Shown here one piece after another: positions 11,051-22,100 of a stretch of 64,000 nt of DNA; the first letter of the stretch is position 1, and every line of letters begins with the position of its first letter. The notes under the pieces are model-generated. The model worked only from the letters and a program-made list of their open reading frames with translations, did not search any database and was not told the origin of the DNA. The DNA comes from Camillea tinctor (Eukaryota; Ascomycota; Sordariomycetes; Xylariales; Xylariaceae), in NCBI GenBank assembly GCA_022578605.1, contig MU394068.1, forward strand, positions 124,001-188,000, in the 5' to 3' direction. Made by a program: the position numbers and the translations under genes.

Positions 11051-11722
11051 ATGTATTTCTTAGAACTCCTCAAAGCCATCGCGGGATTTTTCCAGCCTCA
11101 TACCAATGACGAGTGCAGAACAGAAGACCCGCCACAGGCGAAAGACCCCAGACCACGCCCCGGGATGCGAGTAGGCGTACTACGAATAGTTGATCCGAGA
11201 GCCTCTGAGGAGACTCCAAACAGGCAGGAGATGGAGAGGGAGGAGGAGGTATGAGAGAATTGCCAGTTGAAAGTGAACGCAGTCGTGCTTACTTTTTCAT
11301 AGTCTCAATTATCTGTGTCCGAGACTGAGCCTGACCCTACACCCGAACCACCTGTGTCCCCAATATTAACACGCCGAAACGACGGACGACTGCAGTGCGC
11401 GGTTGATGCAAGGGACATGGAAGTCATCGAGGCTCTTTTCTACAGGGCCGGTGTACCCGCCTCAGGCCAATTGCGCTGGAGCCGGCTCGACCGACTGATG
11501 ATCCGTTGTGGCTTCACCAGTGATGTCAGCCGTAATGGGTGCAGGATAGCATTTGTGCCCGGACCGGATGCTTTTGTGCCCAATGGCATCACCGGTGGGA
11601 GATTGGTTCTCCATAGGCGCCACCCCCAAGACGGACCCCTTGATCTTCAGAGTATGCGGAGTACGGGTCGAAAGCTACATCAGGCGTTCGGCTGGACACA
11701 CGATATGTTCTACACCCAATGA
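11051..11722 (+). CDS. Small protein with HicA-like C-terminal domain
   Basis: Two exons, 11051-11248 and 11303-11722, are separated by a 54-nt intron (GTATGA donor, TTTCATAG acceptor) in phase 0, giving 205 residues. The N-terminal ~110 residues are proline/glutamate-rich and disordered. The C-terminal ~90 residues contain LRWSRLDRLMIRCGF, a basic/aromatic segment, LVLHRRHPQDGPLD, and GRKLHQAFGWTHDMFYTQ. This spacing (W-x-x-L...GF... H-x-x-HP ... GR-x-L-x-x-x-FGW) is that of an abundant, mostly uncharacterised fungal family that resembles the HicA fold. Bacterial HicA is an mRNA interferase with a double-stranded-RNA-binding-like fold. Whether the fungal proteins cleave RNA is unknown. No antitoxin-like partner is visible nearby. 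The first ATG fits the leader length. Confidence 0.6.
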
Positions 11723-12134
11723 AGTCATTTGTCCTTACACGGGTAGGGCATAGGAACGTGTAGAATACATTCTCCATTTGTCGATTTCTCTTACTATTCA
11801 TCGTTGATATGGGCTTCCTAAACTTATGAAGGACAAGTAATATCCAACACACGAATATTTTCTCCCTCTTCTTAATCTCCTTTCTTTCATATATGAATAA
11901 TTCTCGCCATTTCCTGTCTTAGCTACCAAGAATGCAATATGTATAGTTGGATACTAGTTAGAGAGTAACATCTTAATAGTTGTGATAAGTCAATTTTTTA
12001 AGTCATTAGTAGAAAGGGGGGTTTAGATATCCCCACCCCGTTCCCCATTGCGGCCTGCTACGTTGAAATCAATCATATTTCCTAAAGAGCAATTAATCCA
12101 CAAGGTTAGCCAAGTTCCCAAAAACTATCAGCAC

Positions 12135-12729
12135 CTGTTATGAGGTAGATACCCTGATCTATGGGCCCACATATACCCGTCGACTCAAAGGAATGCCGAT
12201 ATGCAGTATAAAGGCATGTGAGGGTTAGTGAGGGGCCAGAATGTCAGCGATAGGACCAACACATTTGACAATGTCAGCATAAGGCGCCAACACTCGTATC
12301 ATATATCTAGAACTGGCATCATAAAAGCTACAATGAAATTAAAAGAAGTAGTAGCTGCCTTAGGCAAAACGCCGACCATTTTTATTTATTTATATAAGAG
12401 CCAATCAGCGCAGGAAGAGTTAAGCTTCTTAGGTCATTCTAAATGAATTATTCTAAGTTTTAGAAATACAAGGCATTACCCCTTAACAAAAGGGGGTTCA
12501 GATATCATCACCCCCTTCCCCATTGTGGCCAGCTACAGTCGATCAATCATATTTCCTAGCCAGCCATTAATACATAGGGTTAATCAACTTTTTAGAAAAT
12601 TGTCAGCACCCCCGTTTCTGTTAAGGGATAATGCCTTGTATTATACATGCTTCCATACTGCATACCGGCATTCCCTCTAGTCGACGGTTGTATAAGGGTC
12701 TATAGATCAGGGTATCCACATCGTAACAG
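12135..12729. mobile_element. 595-bp inverted-repeat element inside MITE A
   Basis: The left arm (12135-12221) and right arm (12729-12645, complement) match over about 86 bp. Blocks include CTGTTA, GATACCCTGATCTAT, CCGTCGACT, GGAATGCCG.TATGCAGTAT and GCATGT. The interior carries a 72-codon ORF without known features and a complete second MITE (copy B) next to the right arm. No transposase is encoded, so it is non-autonomous. Confidence 0.65.
12466..12641. mobile_element. MITE copy B (176 bp)
   Basis: The terminal inverted repeats start ATACAAGGCATTA and end TAATGCCTTGTAT. The match continues inward (CCCTTAACA.AA) for about 30 bp. A TA dinucleotide at each end fits the TA target-site duplication of Tc1/mariner or pogo-type elements. 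The element is better preserved than copy A, consistent with a later insertion. It encodes nothing. Confidence 0.75.
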
Positions 12730-12754
12730 TTTCCTGTTGTGTGCCGGCCTTGTA

Positions 12755-13765
12755 ACCAAAGTCCTTAGCTGTTGGATCGCGGCCGTGATCTAGAACAACC
12801 CGGAAGACTCATAATCAAATCCGATCTGTTTCGGATATATGTCATCACCTTAGAGTCCCTATTGAGGTCCATATAGAGCACATATTTCATTGATCTAATG
12901 GTCCCCTTATACATTTTATATCTTTGCTTCTTTCTCACGCAATTCCTTTCTACGCTCAATACAGAAATTACTTGAGTAGTAGTACCCTAGATTTAATGTG
13001 AGACCGTGGCAACCTATAGTAATCATAACGATGGACATGTTTATTAGCAAAAAGCGTAGTGATTCTGACCTATACTATTCATATTGGGCCTAGGCCCCCT
13101 CCTTGTTGCTTCAACCAGACATCTCCAACACACTGTGACGAGACCTCCTAGATGTGGTTCTAGGTAGGTCACGTACTGGGTTGTCTTGACTTTAAGGGTG
13201 GTAGTAATTCGAGATCAATTCAAAATATCTTCAGCATATTCTCGTTAGAGGAACCCTCGCTATTGATTTCAAAAGAGAAATAAAGCCTTAGATTGATAGC
13301 TAAAGAAGGAGTGAGTATAGGAAATATCACAGACTTAAATACACACTTTGATCACAGTACTCACTCCTGATCACCGACAACACTGTTGGTGATCCAAGTG
13401 ATCGTGAGTGATCATTTCATTCCATTCGTCAGGAATGCCTAGTTCGTATTCCCAAAATAGTGATTGTATGTTGAAATAACAGTTCTCCCGTTTCCTGCGA
13501 CTCCACCTAAACAAGTCCTAGATATGACACTAGTAGTTAGGTACAGCGGGTATTCCGTTGAGTAGCTTTGTCACGAGCCTCTCACGTAGTAGAGTTAACC
13601 TGGGGGTTTCATCCGTACTGCTGCTAACAACCGGTTTAGAAGCAACTTTCCGAAACAGTTTCGTCACCGGCACCCACCCAGTACTGCTGGTCTGTTTGTT
13701 CGTACCCTCCTCCTGAATCTTGGTGAAGGCGTGCGTCATGCCATTGTATGTCTTGAGCGATTCCC
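12755..13765. other. Intergenic; GATC-rich palindrome at 13359-13409
   Basis: No gene was recognised. A nested inverted repeat lies at 13359-13409: outer arms ACTCAC / GTGAGT and inner arms GATCACC / GGTGATC around an ACAACACTGTT loop. Several TGATCA/GTGATC copies surround it. It lies ~360 bp upstream of the ankyrin relic and could be an operator-like site or an old repeat end. Confidence 0.45.
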
Positions 13766-15897
13766 ATGCCGGATACTGCTCTTCACTTCGCTGTCGCAGA
13801 TGGCAACCTTGCAGTGACGAACACTCTTCTTAGGCATCAGCGGGTAAATATAAATGCGAAGGATTCGTAGCGCAGGAACGGTCTTCATTTTACAGCCTAC
13901 AGAAACACAACAACAGCATCAAAAATTGCTCAGCTGCTGATGGAGAAAGGGTTAGATCCCATGGACCCTGACAAAGATGGACAACTTCCATTACATCTTG
14001 CCTCAAGATCTGGTAACGTAGAGCTTATGGAGGTGCTCTGGGAGCAGAACAATGCGTCGCTTACAAGCCAAGATATGAATGGACAGACCCCGCTACACTT
14101 TAGTGTTAGCTTGTCTCTCATCTCATCCCATGCATTGAGATGGTGCCTTAATCATGGATTGGACATAGAAACTAAGGACAACTATGGCGACACAGCCTTG
14201 ATATGCGGCGTCCGACATGGGACCGAAGACTTGATTGGCGTACTTTTGCAAAATCATGCTAAAGTAGAAGTTCAAGGGAAAGAGAAAAAACTGCCTTGCA
14301 CCGCGCAGCTTATAGGGGCAGTCAAGGAATAGGTCGCCTGCTTCTTGAGCGGTGCCCCACGATTCTGTTTTATCGGGATGAGAAGAACCTCTCTGCGTTC
14401 CACACTTCTATCCGTGCCGATCAGCCGCAATTTGCCTTGATGCTCTTAGAAGACTATTATGCCACGATAGGTGATTTGACCAGTGCCACTCTCGAAGACC
14501 TACACGCAACAAACAATTATGATGGGAGGACACCGTTGATGTCAGCCGTTCTTCATGGTGACCTAGATATCATCCGCATGCTCCGCAAATTTGGAGCAGT
14601 GACTGAACATCGGGACAAAAACGGACATACTGCACTCCTTAAGGCCGTAAAAAGGGGTAATCTTAAAACATTGGATGATCTACTCGATGACAGTATAAGC
14701 ACGATTCTCGAGGTAAGCGCAGAGAGCGAAGCGCAACCCATGGGGCTCAGTGGGGTTGACGAGAATGACAAGAATGAACAAAGCAAGGCAGCACCTGTCA
14801 TCAAAAAGAAGGTCACCCGCCCTGACGTGAATGCTGGGGGTGGAACACAACCTACAGCGCTCCATGAGGCCGCCAGGAACGGGCAGATGGACGTAGTCAG
14901 GAGTCTCATAAAACACGGCGCTCGAATCGACGCGCAAGGAGAGCAATATAACACTGCGCTCAGCGCTGCTTCTGTAGGTGAATGGGACAAAATTGTGAGA
15001 TATCTCCTCAATGAATGTCAAGAGAAAGAAGTAGTTGTTAATCTTCTTGGGGGGGAGGGGGGGTTCGCAAACTCATTGGGCGCGGCTCTATACTCCCTTA
15101 AGCTCCACTTGTTGCCTCCTCTACTCACATCGAAAGCGAATGTCAACGCGATAGATACTCAGGGGCGTTCGTCATTCCACATTGCTGCTGCACGAGGCTC
15201 ATGGAAGGTAATTACCCAACTGCGTCAAACTGAGGGTTATGAGGTTCCAAAAAAAGATAAGCAAGGTCGCATACTCCTGCACCACGCTGCAATGAGCGGA
15301 GACGCCCATCTAATCGAGAAGCTCATCATGGATACGGAGCTAGCGTTGTCTGTGACCGAAAGAGATGTCGATGGCTGGACCCCGCTGCATTGGGCCTGTA
15401 GGCAAGATAATGCGAACGTAATTGAGGTGTTGTGGGATCGGCAAACCGGGCCTAGGTCTATCGAAGAGGACACTAAAGGCGGATGGACCTGTAAGAATAT
15501 CGCCATCGCACATAGCATGAGTTATAATACTGTTGCCGATCTAAAACCGCGAATGAATCCCGAAAGATACCCACCAGAGAAAGGCAGACTCTGGGGCTTT
15601 AGCCACCATCGGCATCTAGACGTGACTTGCGCTGGGTGTTTTATACATGTGAGTCCCCCTATCCAAGTTCAAACATTACACATGCTCGAGGGTTTAGCTT
15701 CCCCAACCCATTGAAATACTATAGCTAACTGACGGTGTTTGTGTTTGTTATCGCGAACAAGCCTTCAATTGGTACATACTCGGTGGCGTTGTCAAAACTG
15801 CCAAGACTTTGACTATTGCTTTAAATGTTACTGGACGGTGAACGACACGCATGATGCCGAACACAAGTTCATTCCAGAAGGGAAAGAAGATGAATGA
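13766..15897 (+). pseudogene. Ankyrin-repeat / ZZ zinc-finger gene, broken
   Basis: The frame opens at ATG 13766 with MPDTALHFAVADGNLAVTN and continues as ankyrin repeats (GQLPLHLASRSGNVELMEVL, GQTPLHFSV, GDTALICGVRHG). A TAG at 13868-13870 interrupts the second repeat. An A6 run at 14285-14290 is one base short, and reading resumes in the next frame with TALHRAAYRGSQGIGRLLLE. Open ankyrin repeats then run to HLDVTCAGCFIH, followed by a GTGAGT intron. The last exon (from ~15762) reads RWRCQNCQDFDYCFKCYW then HDAEHKF, completing a ZZ-type zinc finger, but is one base out of phase. The intact ancestor was probably an ~700-residue ankyrin-ZZ protein, a common fungal architecture. Three lesions suggest a pseudogene, although the homopolymer lesion alone could be a sequencing error. 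Confidence 0.75.
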
Positions 15898-16558
15898 AAT
15901 AAGGTCAATCGTCTGAAATTTCCTATAAAAATGGCAGACCAAGGTCTAGGAGATGATGCTCCTATTATGGTAATGTAAAGCTTCAGGTAGCAACGAATTA
16001 ATTGGTAGAATATAAGCATTTATAAACTAAATAAAAGAAAGGTATATGCTGACTGGAGATGATGATGTATAAGTGGTAGTAAGATGTTAGTGCTTAAGTT
16101 GATAGAAGACTGGAGGTATATGTATCGAGTACGGAGGTCCCCATTAAATAAATTGGCCGCGCTAAAATACAATCTCCATTTCTATTTGCCAGTTGCCAAC
16201 TACTGATATAATGAGTTTAATAGTAGTAAGTAACTTGAAGTTCTGTGACCCTTTTGTGGAAACGGGAGCTTACCCTGGAGGGGCCAGGTCGGCGACAACG
16301 ACCATATATATCAGATTGGAGCCTTAGATGCTACTCGCACAAGTTAGGTAGTATTGCAGACCTTTTGTTACCGTAGCAGCTATAAGGTACCGCTGCGACA
16401 GGCAAGCTAAATAGGTACAGTGGTATTTAAGGCATACAGACAACGCTCGGCCCGGCTTATTGACCCTGTAAATACTATAATCGCCACTCATCCCATTTTC
16501 ACCAAATATCTATAATACAACTTCTTTACAACTGCCCAACAATACAACGACCACCGTT
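15898..16558. promoter_or_regulatory. Intergenic / HET gene promoter region
   Basis: This 661-bp AT-rich gap contains no ORF of note. A TATTTAAGG sequence near 16423-16431 could be a TATA-like element about 130 bp before the HET start codon. The sequence just before the ATG (CCAACAATACAACGACCACC) is a typical fungal leader. Confidence 0.4.
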
Positions 16559-18373
16559 ATGTACACCCCTTTAGACGCACAGAAGAACCAGATTCGGGTG
16601 CTTTCTCTACTACCCGGAGCGTTTGGAGATCGTATATGCTGTGAGTTATCCATCGAAACAACAGAAGCAGAATACGAGGCTCTGTCGTATGTCTGGGGAG
16701 ATTCGAGCGATCGATTGCCTATTGAAATAGGAGGACAAGAGGTGGAAGTCACCAAAAGTCTGGAGGGTGCTCTAAGACACATAAGGAGCGAGACCGAAGT
16801 TCGCTACCTCTGGGTTGATGCAGTTTGCATCAATCAAAAGGATGACCTTGAACGTAATCATCAAGTTATGATCATGGATGCCATCTACAGGCGTGCAGTA
16901 CGGGTTCTAGTATGGCTGGGTCCAGATACGGGCCTGACCGACGTACTTGAGGCAATCCAGCACTTTGGGAGCCATCTCGATCGGCATTGGGATCCAGAAA
17001 GGCATGCGAGCGCTGAAACGGACATCATACCGCCCACGCTTCGTATATTCATGTGGCTCAAAAGTACCAAATGGTTCACGCGCATCTGGACGTTACAAGA
17101 AGCTGCTCTCGCAACATCGCTGATTTACATGTGTGGATCCTTCATTCTCCAGGACAATGAAATGGACGGCATTGTACAGAGTTTTCAACGTCACTTTGTC
17201 CAGGATAACTGCTGTAATATGTTGAATATTGAGGGGAAATATGGAGTCGGGGATATGGAGATTGAGTTGTCTACCTATCTGGTGAGACAGTCGGACATGG
17301 CTAAGCTCAAGGAGAAAAGTGGTGTATCTGAGTTTTTGGACGTTGCATCCCGATTCCGCTACCGTCAATCCACCGACCCTCGAGATAAAGTCTTTGGAAT
17401 ATTGGGCTTGACAGATGACATCCCCAAACATATCATTGACTACACCAAAAGTGTTACGGATACATTCTCGTCAGCCACCGTTGAACATATCAGAAAGTGT
17501 GGGAACCTAGATATTCTCTCCCATGTTCTACCAAAATCACAAAGCAGAACCAAGTACCTCCGTAAGGAAGAGCCAATTGAACATGGCCTACCTTCGTGGG
17601 TTCCCGACTGGAGCGACCATCGACCAATTGAGAACTGGCGTTTGCAAGGACTGATCGAACGGCATGAATTGATAAAACTATTCAGTGCTTGCGGTCAGAA
17701 CTCCCAGGCTTGTGTTGAATACCCTTCTGATACGACATTGTCTTTAAAGGGGCTTCTCTGCGATGAGATCGCCGAGCTTGGTATTTCCATGGGTTTAGAC
17801 GGACATCGAGCGACGCCCAATGTTCGCCAGAATTGGCGCGAGATGGCCAACATCGACAAAGAGCCGGAGCTGCCTTACATATCAGGATCAACTATTTCTG
17901 ATGCATACTGGAGAACCCTTTGTATGAATGCTAAATTCCCTAGAAACGACACTGACCTGCCTGAAAAAGCGGATAGAGATACGAGATCTCTCCACGATTA
18001 TTGGTGGTGGCAAATCTTGTTGCATGAGAAATACGAGAGTGTACCCGGACAGACAAGAAAATATGACGAGCCGTTCTTCAGAGTGTTTGATAGTCATATT
18101 GGGTTTCTAGCATCGGGTCGCAAATTATTTATTTCAAAGAAAGGTTACCTTGGGCTAGCACCAGAAGATTCGCAGCAAGGCGATGAGATTTGGGTACTCA
18201 ATGGGGGTAGAGTACCTTTGGTATTGCGCCCTGTAGGCAAGATTCTGGAGAGACATTCTAGGTCTGAGTACATCTTTGTTGGGGATTCGTATGTACATGG
18301 TATTATGGATGGCGAGTTTGTTGATGCTTCAGTGGAAAAGGGGGAGGTGCCAAGACCAGTCTTTCTTATTTGA
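16559..18373 (+). CDS. HET-domain (heterokaryon incompatibility) protein
   Basis: An intronless 604-codon ORF. The HET domain (PF06985) covers roughly residues 35-190, with its three conserved blocks: YEALSYVWGD (39-48), RYLWVDAVCINQKDD (82-96) and RIWTLQEAALA (175-185). The remaining ~400 residues form the variable C-terminal part usual for stand-alone HET proteins; they include DPRDKVFGILGL, which commonly follows the HET domain. In known systems HET domains trigger programmed cell death after fusion of incompatible hyphae, and some are regulated by NLR-type partners. I see no lesions, so the gene is likely functional. It lies between two ankyrin genes on the same strand. Which partner, if any, it recognises cannot be read from the sequence. 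Confidence 0.92.
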   Translation: MYTPLDAQKNQIRVLSLLPGAFGDRICCELSIETTEAEYEALSYVWGDSSDRLPIEIGGQEVEVTKSLEGALRHIRSETEVRYLWVDAVCINQKDDLERNHQVMIMDAIYRRAVRVLVWLGPDTGLTDVLEAIQHFGSHLDRHWDPERHASAETDIIPPTLRIFMWLKSTKWFTRIWTLQEAALATSLIYMCGSFILQDNEMDGIVQSFQRHFVQDNCCNMLNIEGKYGVGDMEIELSTYLVRQSDMAKLKEKSGVSEFLDVASRFRYRQSTDPRDKVFGILGLTDDIPKHIIDYTKSVTDTFSSATVEHIRKCGNLDILSHVLPKSQSRTKYLRKEEPIEHGLPSWVPDWSDHRPIENWRLQGLIERHELIKLFSACGQNSQACVEYPSDTTLSLKGLLCDEIAELGISMGLDGHRATPNVRQNWREMANIDKEPELPYISGSTISDAYWRTLCMNAKFPRNDTDLPEKADRDTRSLHDYWWWQILLHEKYESVPGQTRKYDEPFFRVFDSHIGFLASGRKLFISKKGYLGLAPEDSQQGDEIWVLNGGRVPLVLRPVGKILERHSRSEYIFVGDSYVHGIMDGEFVDASVEKGEVPRPVFLI

Positions 18374-18977
18374 TCGCTGGATTTGCCAGTAGACCTTTTT
18401 AGGTAGCCGCGATAGGCATGCTTATGTACCTCATACAATACCTATGTTAGGTTCCAAGGTTGATGCATGTACCTAACCTAGGTACAGATTATTTAAGTTC
18501 TCTCTTAAACCTTTCCTGGGATTTTATCGTCATAAGTCATTTTAAGGCCCTAACCCCTCCCTCACTTGCCATTATAGTCCTCCCTGCAGGTCGGCATTCC
18601 TCTTAGTGGGCGGCTATAAGTGGACCCATTGGTATAGAAGGATCCACCTGATAACCTATTTGAGGCTTCAGCTGTTAGACTGGATATATTGGAAATGATG
18701 CCAGTTGGGTTACAGCAGCTGTACCACCATATCATGTAGGTATCTAGGCAATATTTAGAAAGTGCGGCCAACGGGAACGAGACATGTGTTTTACGAGCGG
18801 AGATCGGTCTGAAAGTGTTACATTGAGATATTCCTGCCGTGTAACTATGTCACGGCGTCGACCTGACCCCTCCAGGGTCGGCGCTGTGACAGTGTGACAG
18901 TGTGACACTTAGTTTCTTCGTATCAGCTATTGTTCCTCATCTCTTCATCCTTCATTCTGATTATCAAAACTTTACTT
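18374..18977. promoter_or_regulatory. Intergenic with hairpin and GTGACA repeat upstream of the ankyrin-AAA gene
   Basis: Bases 18849-18869 (GTCACGGCGTCGACCTGACCC) and 18875-18890 (GGGTCGGCGCTGTGAC) form an imperfect inverted repeat with a 5-nt loop and a bulge. It is followed by three GTGACA units (18886-18908). The site lies ~70 bp upstream of a leader intron, within the likely promoter. No gene was seen in the rest of the interval. Confidence 0.45.
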
Positions 18978-19094
18978 GTAAGTGAGTCTAAACTGAGAAA
19001 TTCAAGTCTGGAATTAGCTCATCAATATTCATGGTTTGAGCCCCTTATATCAATCCACCTAATAGTTTCTATTTACTAAGTAAATCTTTTACAG
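18978..19094 (+). other. Predicted 5' UTR intron of the ankyrin-AAA gene
   Basis: The GTAAGTGAGT donor at 18978, a TTTACTAAG branch-like site and a CTTTTACAG acceptor at 19094 define a 117-nt intron. No ATG lies in the short exon before it, so it would be in the leader. Based on splice-site quality only. Confidence 0.55.
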
Positions 19095-19120
19095 ACACCA
19101 ATATTTCCAACGATCGGTGC

Positions 19121-19150
19121 ATGGAACGAGTCACACGAGCGAGAATATGA
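19121..19150 (+). promoter_or_regulatory. Nine-codon uORF overlapping the main start codon
   Basis: The first ATG after the leader intron (19121) opens MERVTRARI and stops at TGA 19148-19150. The main ATG is 19147-19149, so stop and start share an ATGA tetranucleotide. Such stop-start overlap can permit reinitiation and would tie translation of the ankyrin-AAA protein to the uORF. Confidence 0.6.
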
Positions 19151-22100
19151 CAGAGCTACACCTAGCAGTTGCTAATGGAAGCTCCGAGATCGTAACCCTT
19201 CTTCTCAACGAGGGTGCGGATGTAAACATCTTCGAATCGGAATATGGGACCCCCCTTTATGTGGCAGCCTCCAAGGGTCATATAGAGCTCATGGAACTGT
19301 TAATAGCGAGGGGTGCAACTATTAATGCCCGTATTCCAATAAAGGGAACAGTTTTCTTCGGCGCCGTCTATGGAAATCGACGGGAAGCAATAAAATTTCT
19401 GCTTGACCACGGAGCCGACATTGAGTATGAAAGTGAAGACGGAACCACTGCTCTCGATTTGGCTATACGATCGGGAAATTGTGAAGTCATCGGTTACTTG
19501 ATCCAGGAGGGTGCGAAGCCGAATTATACTTCAAAGAAAGGGATACCTCCTTTGCATCTCGCTATCCAACAAAAGAACTTATCAATGGTCCAGAACCTCC
19601 TCGACCATGGTGCTGAAGTTAACATCCAAGACTCGAACGGGGTTACCGCCTTTACCCTGAGTGTGGTAAAAGATAGCTTGGAAATCATGGATTTGCTCCA
19701 TTGTAGAGGCGCCAGCTTAGACGACCGTGGTGGGAGACTATTCCCCCCTCTTTTGGCAGCTATTGCGTTGAACCAGCAAAATGCCATAGAGTGGTTATTG
19801 CAGAAAGGTGCTAATTCGCGCTGTACTGCAACTGACGGATCAACTGGTCTATTTGTTGCAGCAAGCAAAGGACTGGCTTCAACGGTACGCAGTCTAATTG
19901 CACGTTTTGAAGGGGACGCTGGTGGCAAATGTCCTGAAGTAAACGTGCCGAACATTGGAGGACAAACACCACTCCATGCTGCTGCTATCAATGGACATCT
20001 CGATGTCGTTGAGATATTGGTCAACGCAGGTGCGGATATCAACGTTGAAGACAATACACACAGTACGCCCTTGTATCTCGCTGCAAAGCACCACAACGAG
20101 GATATTCAAAAGTACCTAACGGAGCACGGAGCTGAACAATCATTTTCACACTTCCAACGTCACAATGCAAGGCTTCATCTGGAGAACGGGAAGAATGTAC
20201 AAGCGAACATCCTATTTGAGGCAAACCAGATGCTCACTAGCGAGGACATCACCAAGGTCCTCGAAAGATGTGTACTTCCGAAGGGGATCAAACAAATCGC
20301 ATTCGATGCGTCGAATGACGGAATCTCCAATGAATCGGAATTCCGTTGCTCTGTGTATCTCGATGGTCCACTTCCTCTCTTGACTGGCCAGCGCATAGTT
20401 GACACTGCATTGGAACTTAACGCAAAGAATGTGGAAATAGACGAGTTCCTACAAGAGCCTGGAGCTATTGGACTAGTCGGAAATGACTCTATATTCGCCG
20501 AATCCACATCCCACCCGGAAAACAAAAACGGTGTCAAGGCAGACCAGTCTAGGCTACAGCTCGGCCACCAAAAAGCAGCAGATGAGATCAATACGACAGA
20601 TGATGATGATGGGCAAGAAGACAAGACAAATGTTGGCTGGAGACCTGAGGTGCGAAATCTATACGCGCTCAACCCTGGCGATGAAGACGAGTATCTCCTA
20701 TTTACGGATACCGTGCCTCCGATTGATAAAGCAAATAATCATCTTGCCTCAGATGACGGAAGTCAGGCCGTCAATGAAACATATGGGATCGTCTGCTACC
20801 ACAAATTTAACGGGCTCGAACATGTTTCAGTTGCCGTCGATGTCATAAACCCCACCCTCATATCTCATTTATCTAAAATATTTGAAGGATACCCTGGAGT
20901 CCACAAGGATGCGCCAAAGATGGAATTCAAGTCACCTTTCATACCATTTGCGCAGAACTGGGATTGCCTTAGAGAAGCGGAGATGACGGAAGATGATCAG
21001 ACAGGCAAGAAGCTGCTCGTACTTCTTATTAAATCTATTGAAAAGACAGTGCAAGCCCCCCTTCATGCTCTCCACAATCTAAAGAAAACTGGGTTTATCA
21101 AATTTGAGGACATTCTTGTAGCTTTTCGACCGGGGGAAATCATCATTCAGTCGATGGATGGTGTTTTGTCAGCCGGAATACTCAAGAAGGCTTCTATGAT
21201 TAGATTTGCGGACCAGAAATGGTGTGAACTCGAAGTGGATGTTGTTGATTGGGATGGTAGAAATCTCGGATATCGGAGCGAGGATTGGAATATTAAATCG
21301 TTTAATGGTTTCCAGAAATTGGTCGACCTGAGATGTTCGCCGTTGATGTCCCATGAAAAACCTGAACGCATCCGACTTCAGTTAATCAATAGGGGCAAGA
21401 TTTTCGAAGAGTTATGTGGCCAGCATATAAAGCACTACACAGGACTCGCGGGTGGGAGTTCTATATATGTGAGTAATACTAAATAGCTTGTATTAGAAAG
21501 CTATATTAACGCACATCTCGTTAGCTTTCTGAGCGTATCATCGTAGATGCAGAAGCTTACTTTAAGCTTCAAGGCGTCCCGTTCCCCAAGCTAAGAGCTT
21601 TGAACAGTAAAAAAACAAGCAGCCCCATAAAAGTACGAAGCACTATTACCCAGGATGGTCCTAGTCGGGAAGAATCGACACAACTGACCGATGAACAACG
21701 ATTCCTCGCTGTTCCCACGGTTAAGGGGTTCGCCCTCGAAAGCAAACGATGGTGTTCGTTCGAGATTGCTAACATATCATCGATCTCATGGGATGACGGA
21801 ATATTTGAAAATCTTGTGATTGATGATGGGGAAAAAGAGCTCCTCTTGGCTCTTATTGCGAGAAAGGCCACATCGGGTAATATCAGCTTTGATGATTTCA
21901 CGAAGGGAAAAGGTATATTTTCTATGCCTACCGAACAAATCTCGTCTTCACCTTTACTAACAACATGAAGGTAAAGGATTGCTATTGCTTTTGTGTGGTG
22001 CTCCTGGTATCGGGAAAACCTTGACTGCAGAGGCAGGTAGGTACATCATGCCTATCTTTAATCGAACCGAGTTATACTAATAAAGCTTCTCTAGTTGCTG

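Larger units (their letters stand above)
12001..12754. mobile_element. MITE copy A, split by a later insertion
   Basis: The left part (~12001-12134) aligns with MITE copy B at 12466-12641 over shared blocks such as TTCCCCATTG, AATCATATTTCCTA and TCAGCACC. The expected right end is missing there but resumes at ~12730-12754 (TTTCCTGTTG...GCCTTGTA). A 595-bp inverted-repeat element lies between the two halves. Termini are degraded; TA is the likely target site. Boundaries are approximate. Confidence 0.6.

Noticed and set aside
14553..15011. Antisense ORFs inside ankyrin and AAA genes (also 19524-20096 and 20175-20672)
   Set aside because: They are frame shadows of well-supported plus-strand repeats with no family resemblance of their own.
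19117..19146. Upstream GTG as start of the ankyrin-AAA protein
   Set aside because: GTG starts are not expected in fungal nuclear genes; the ATG at 19147 directly precedes the first ankyrin repeat.
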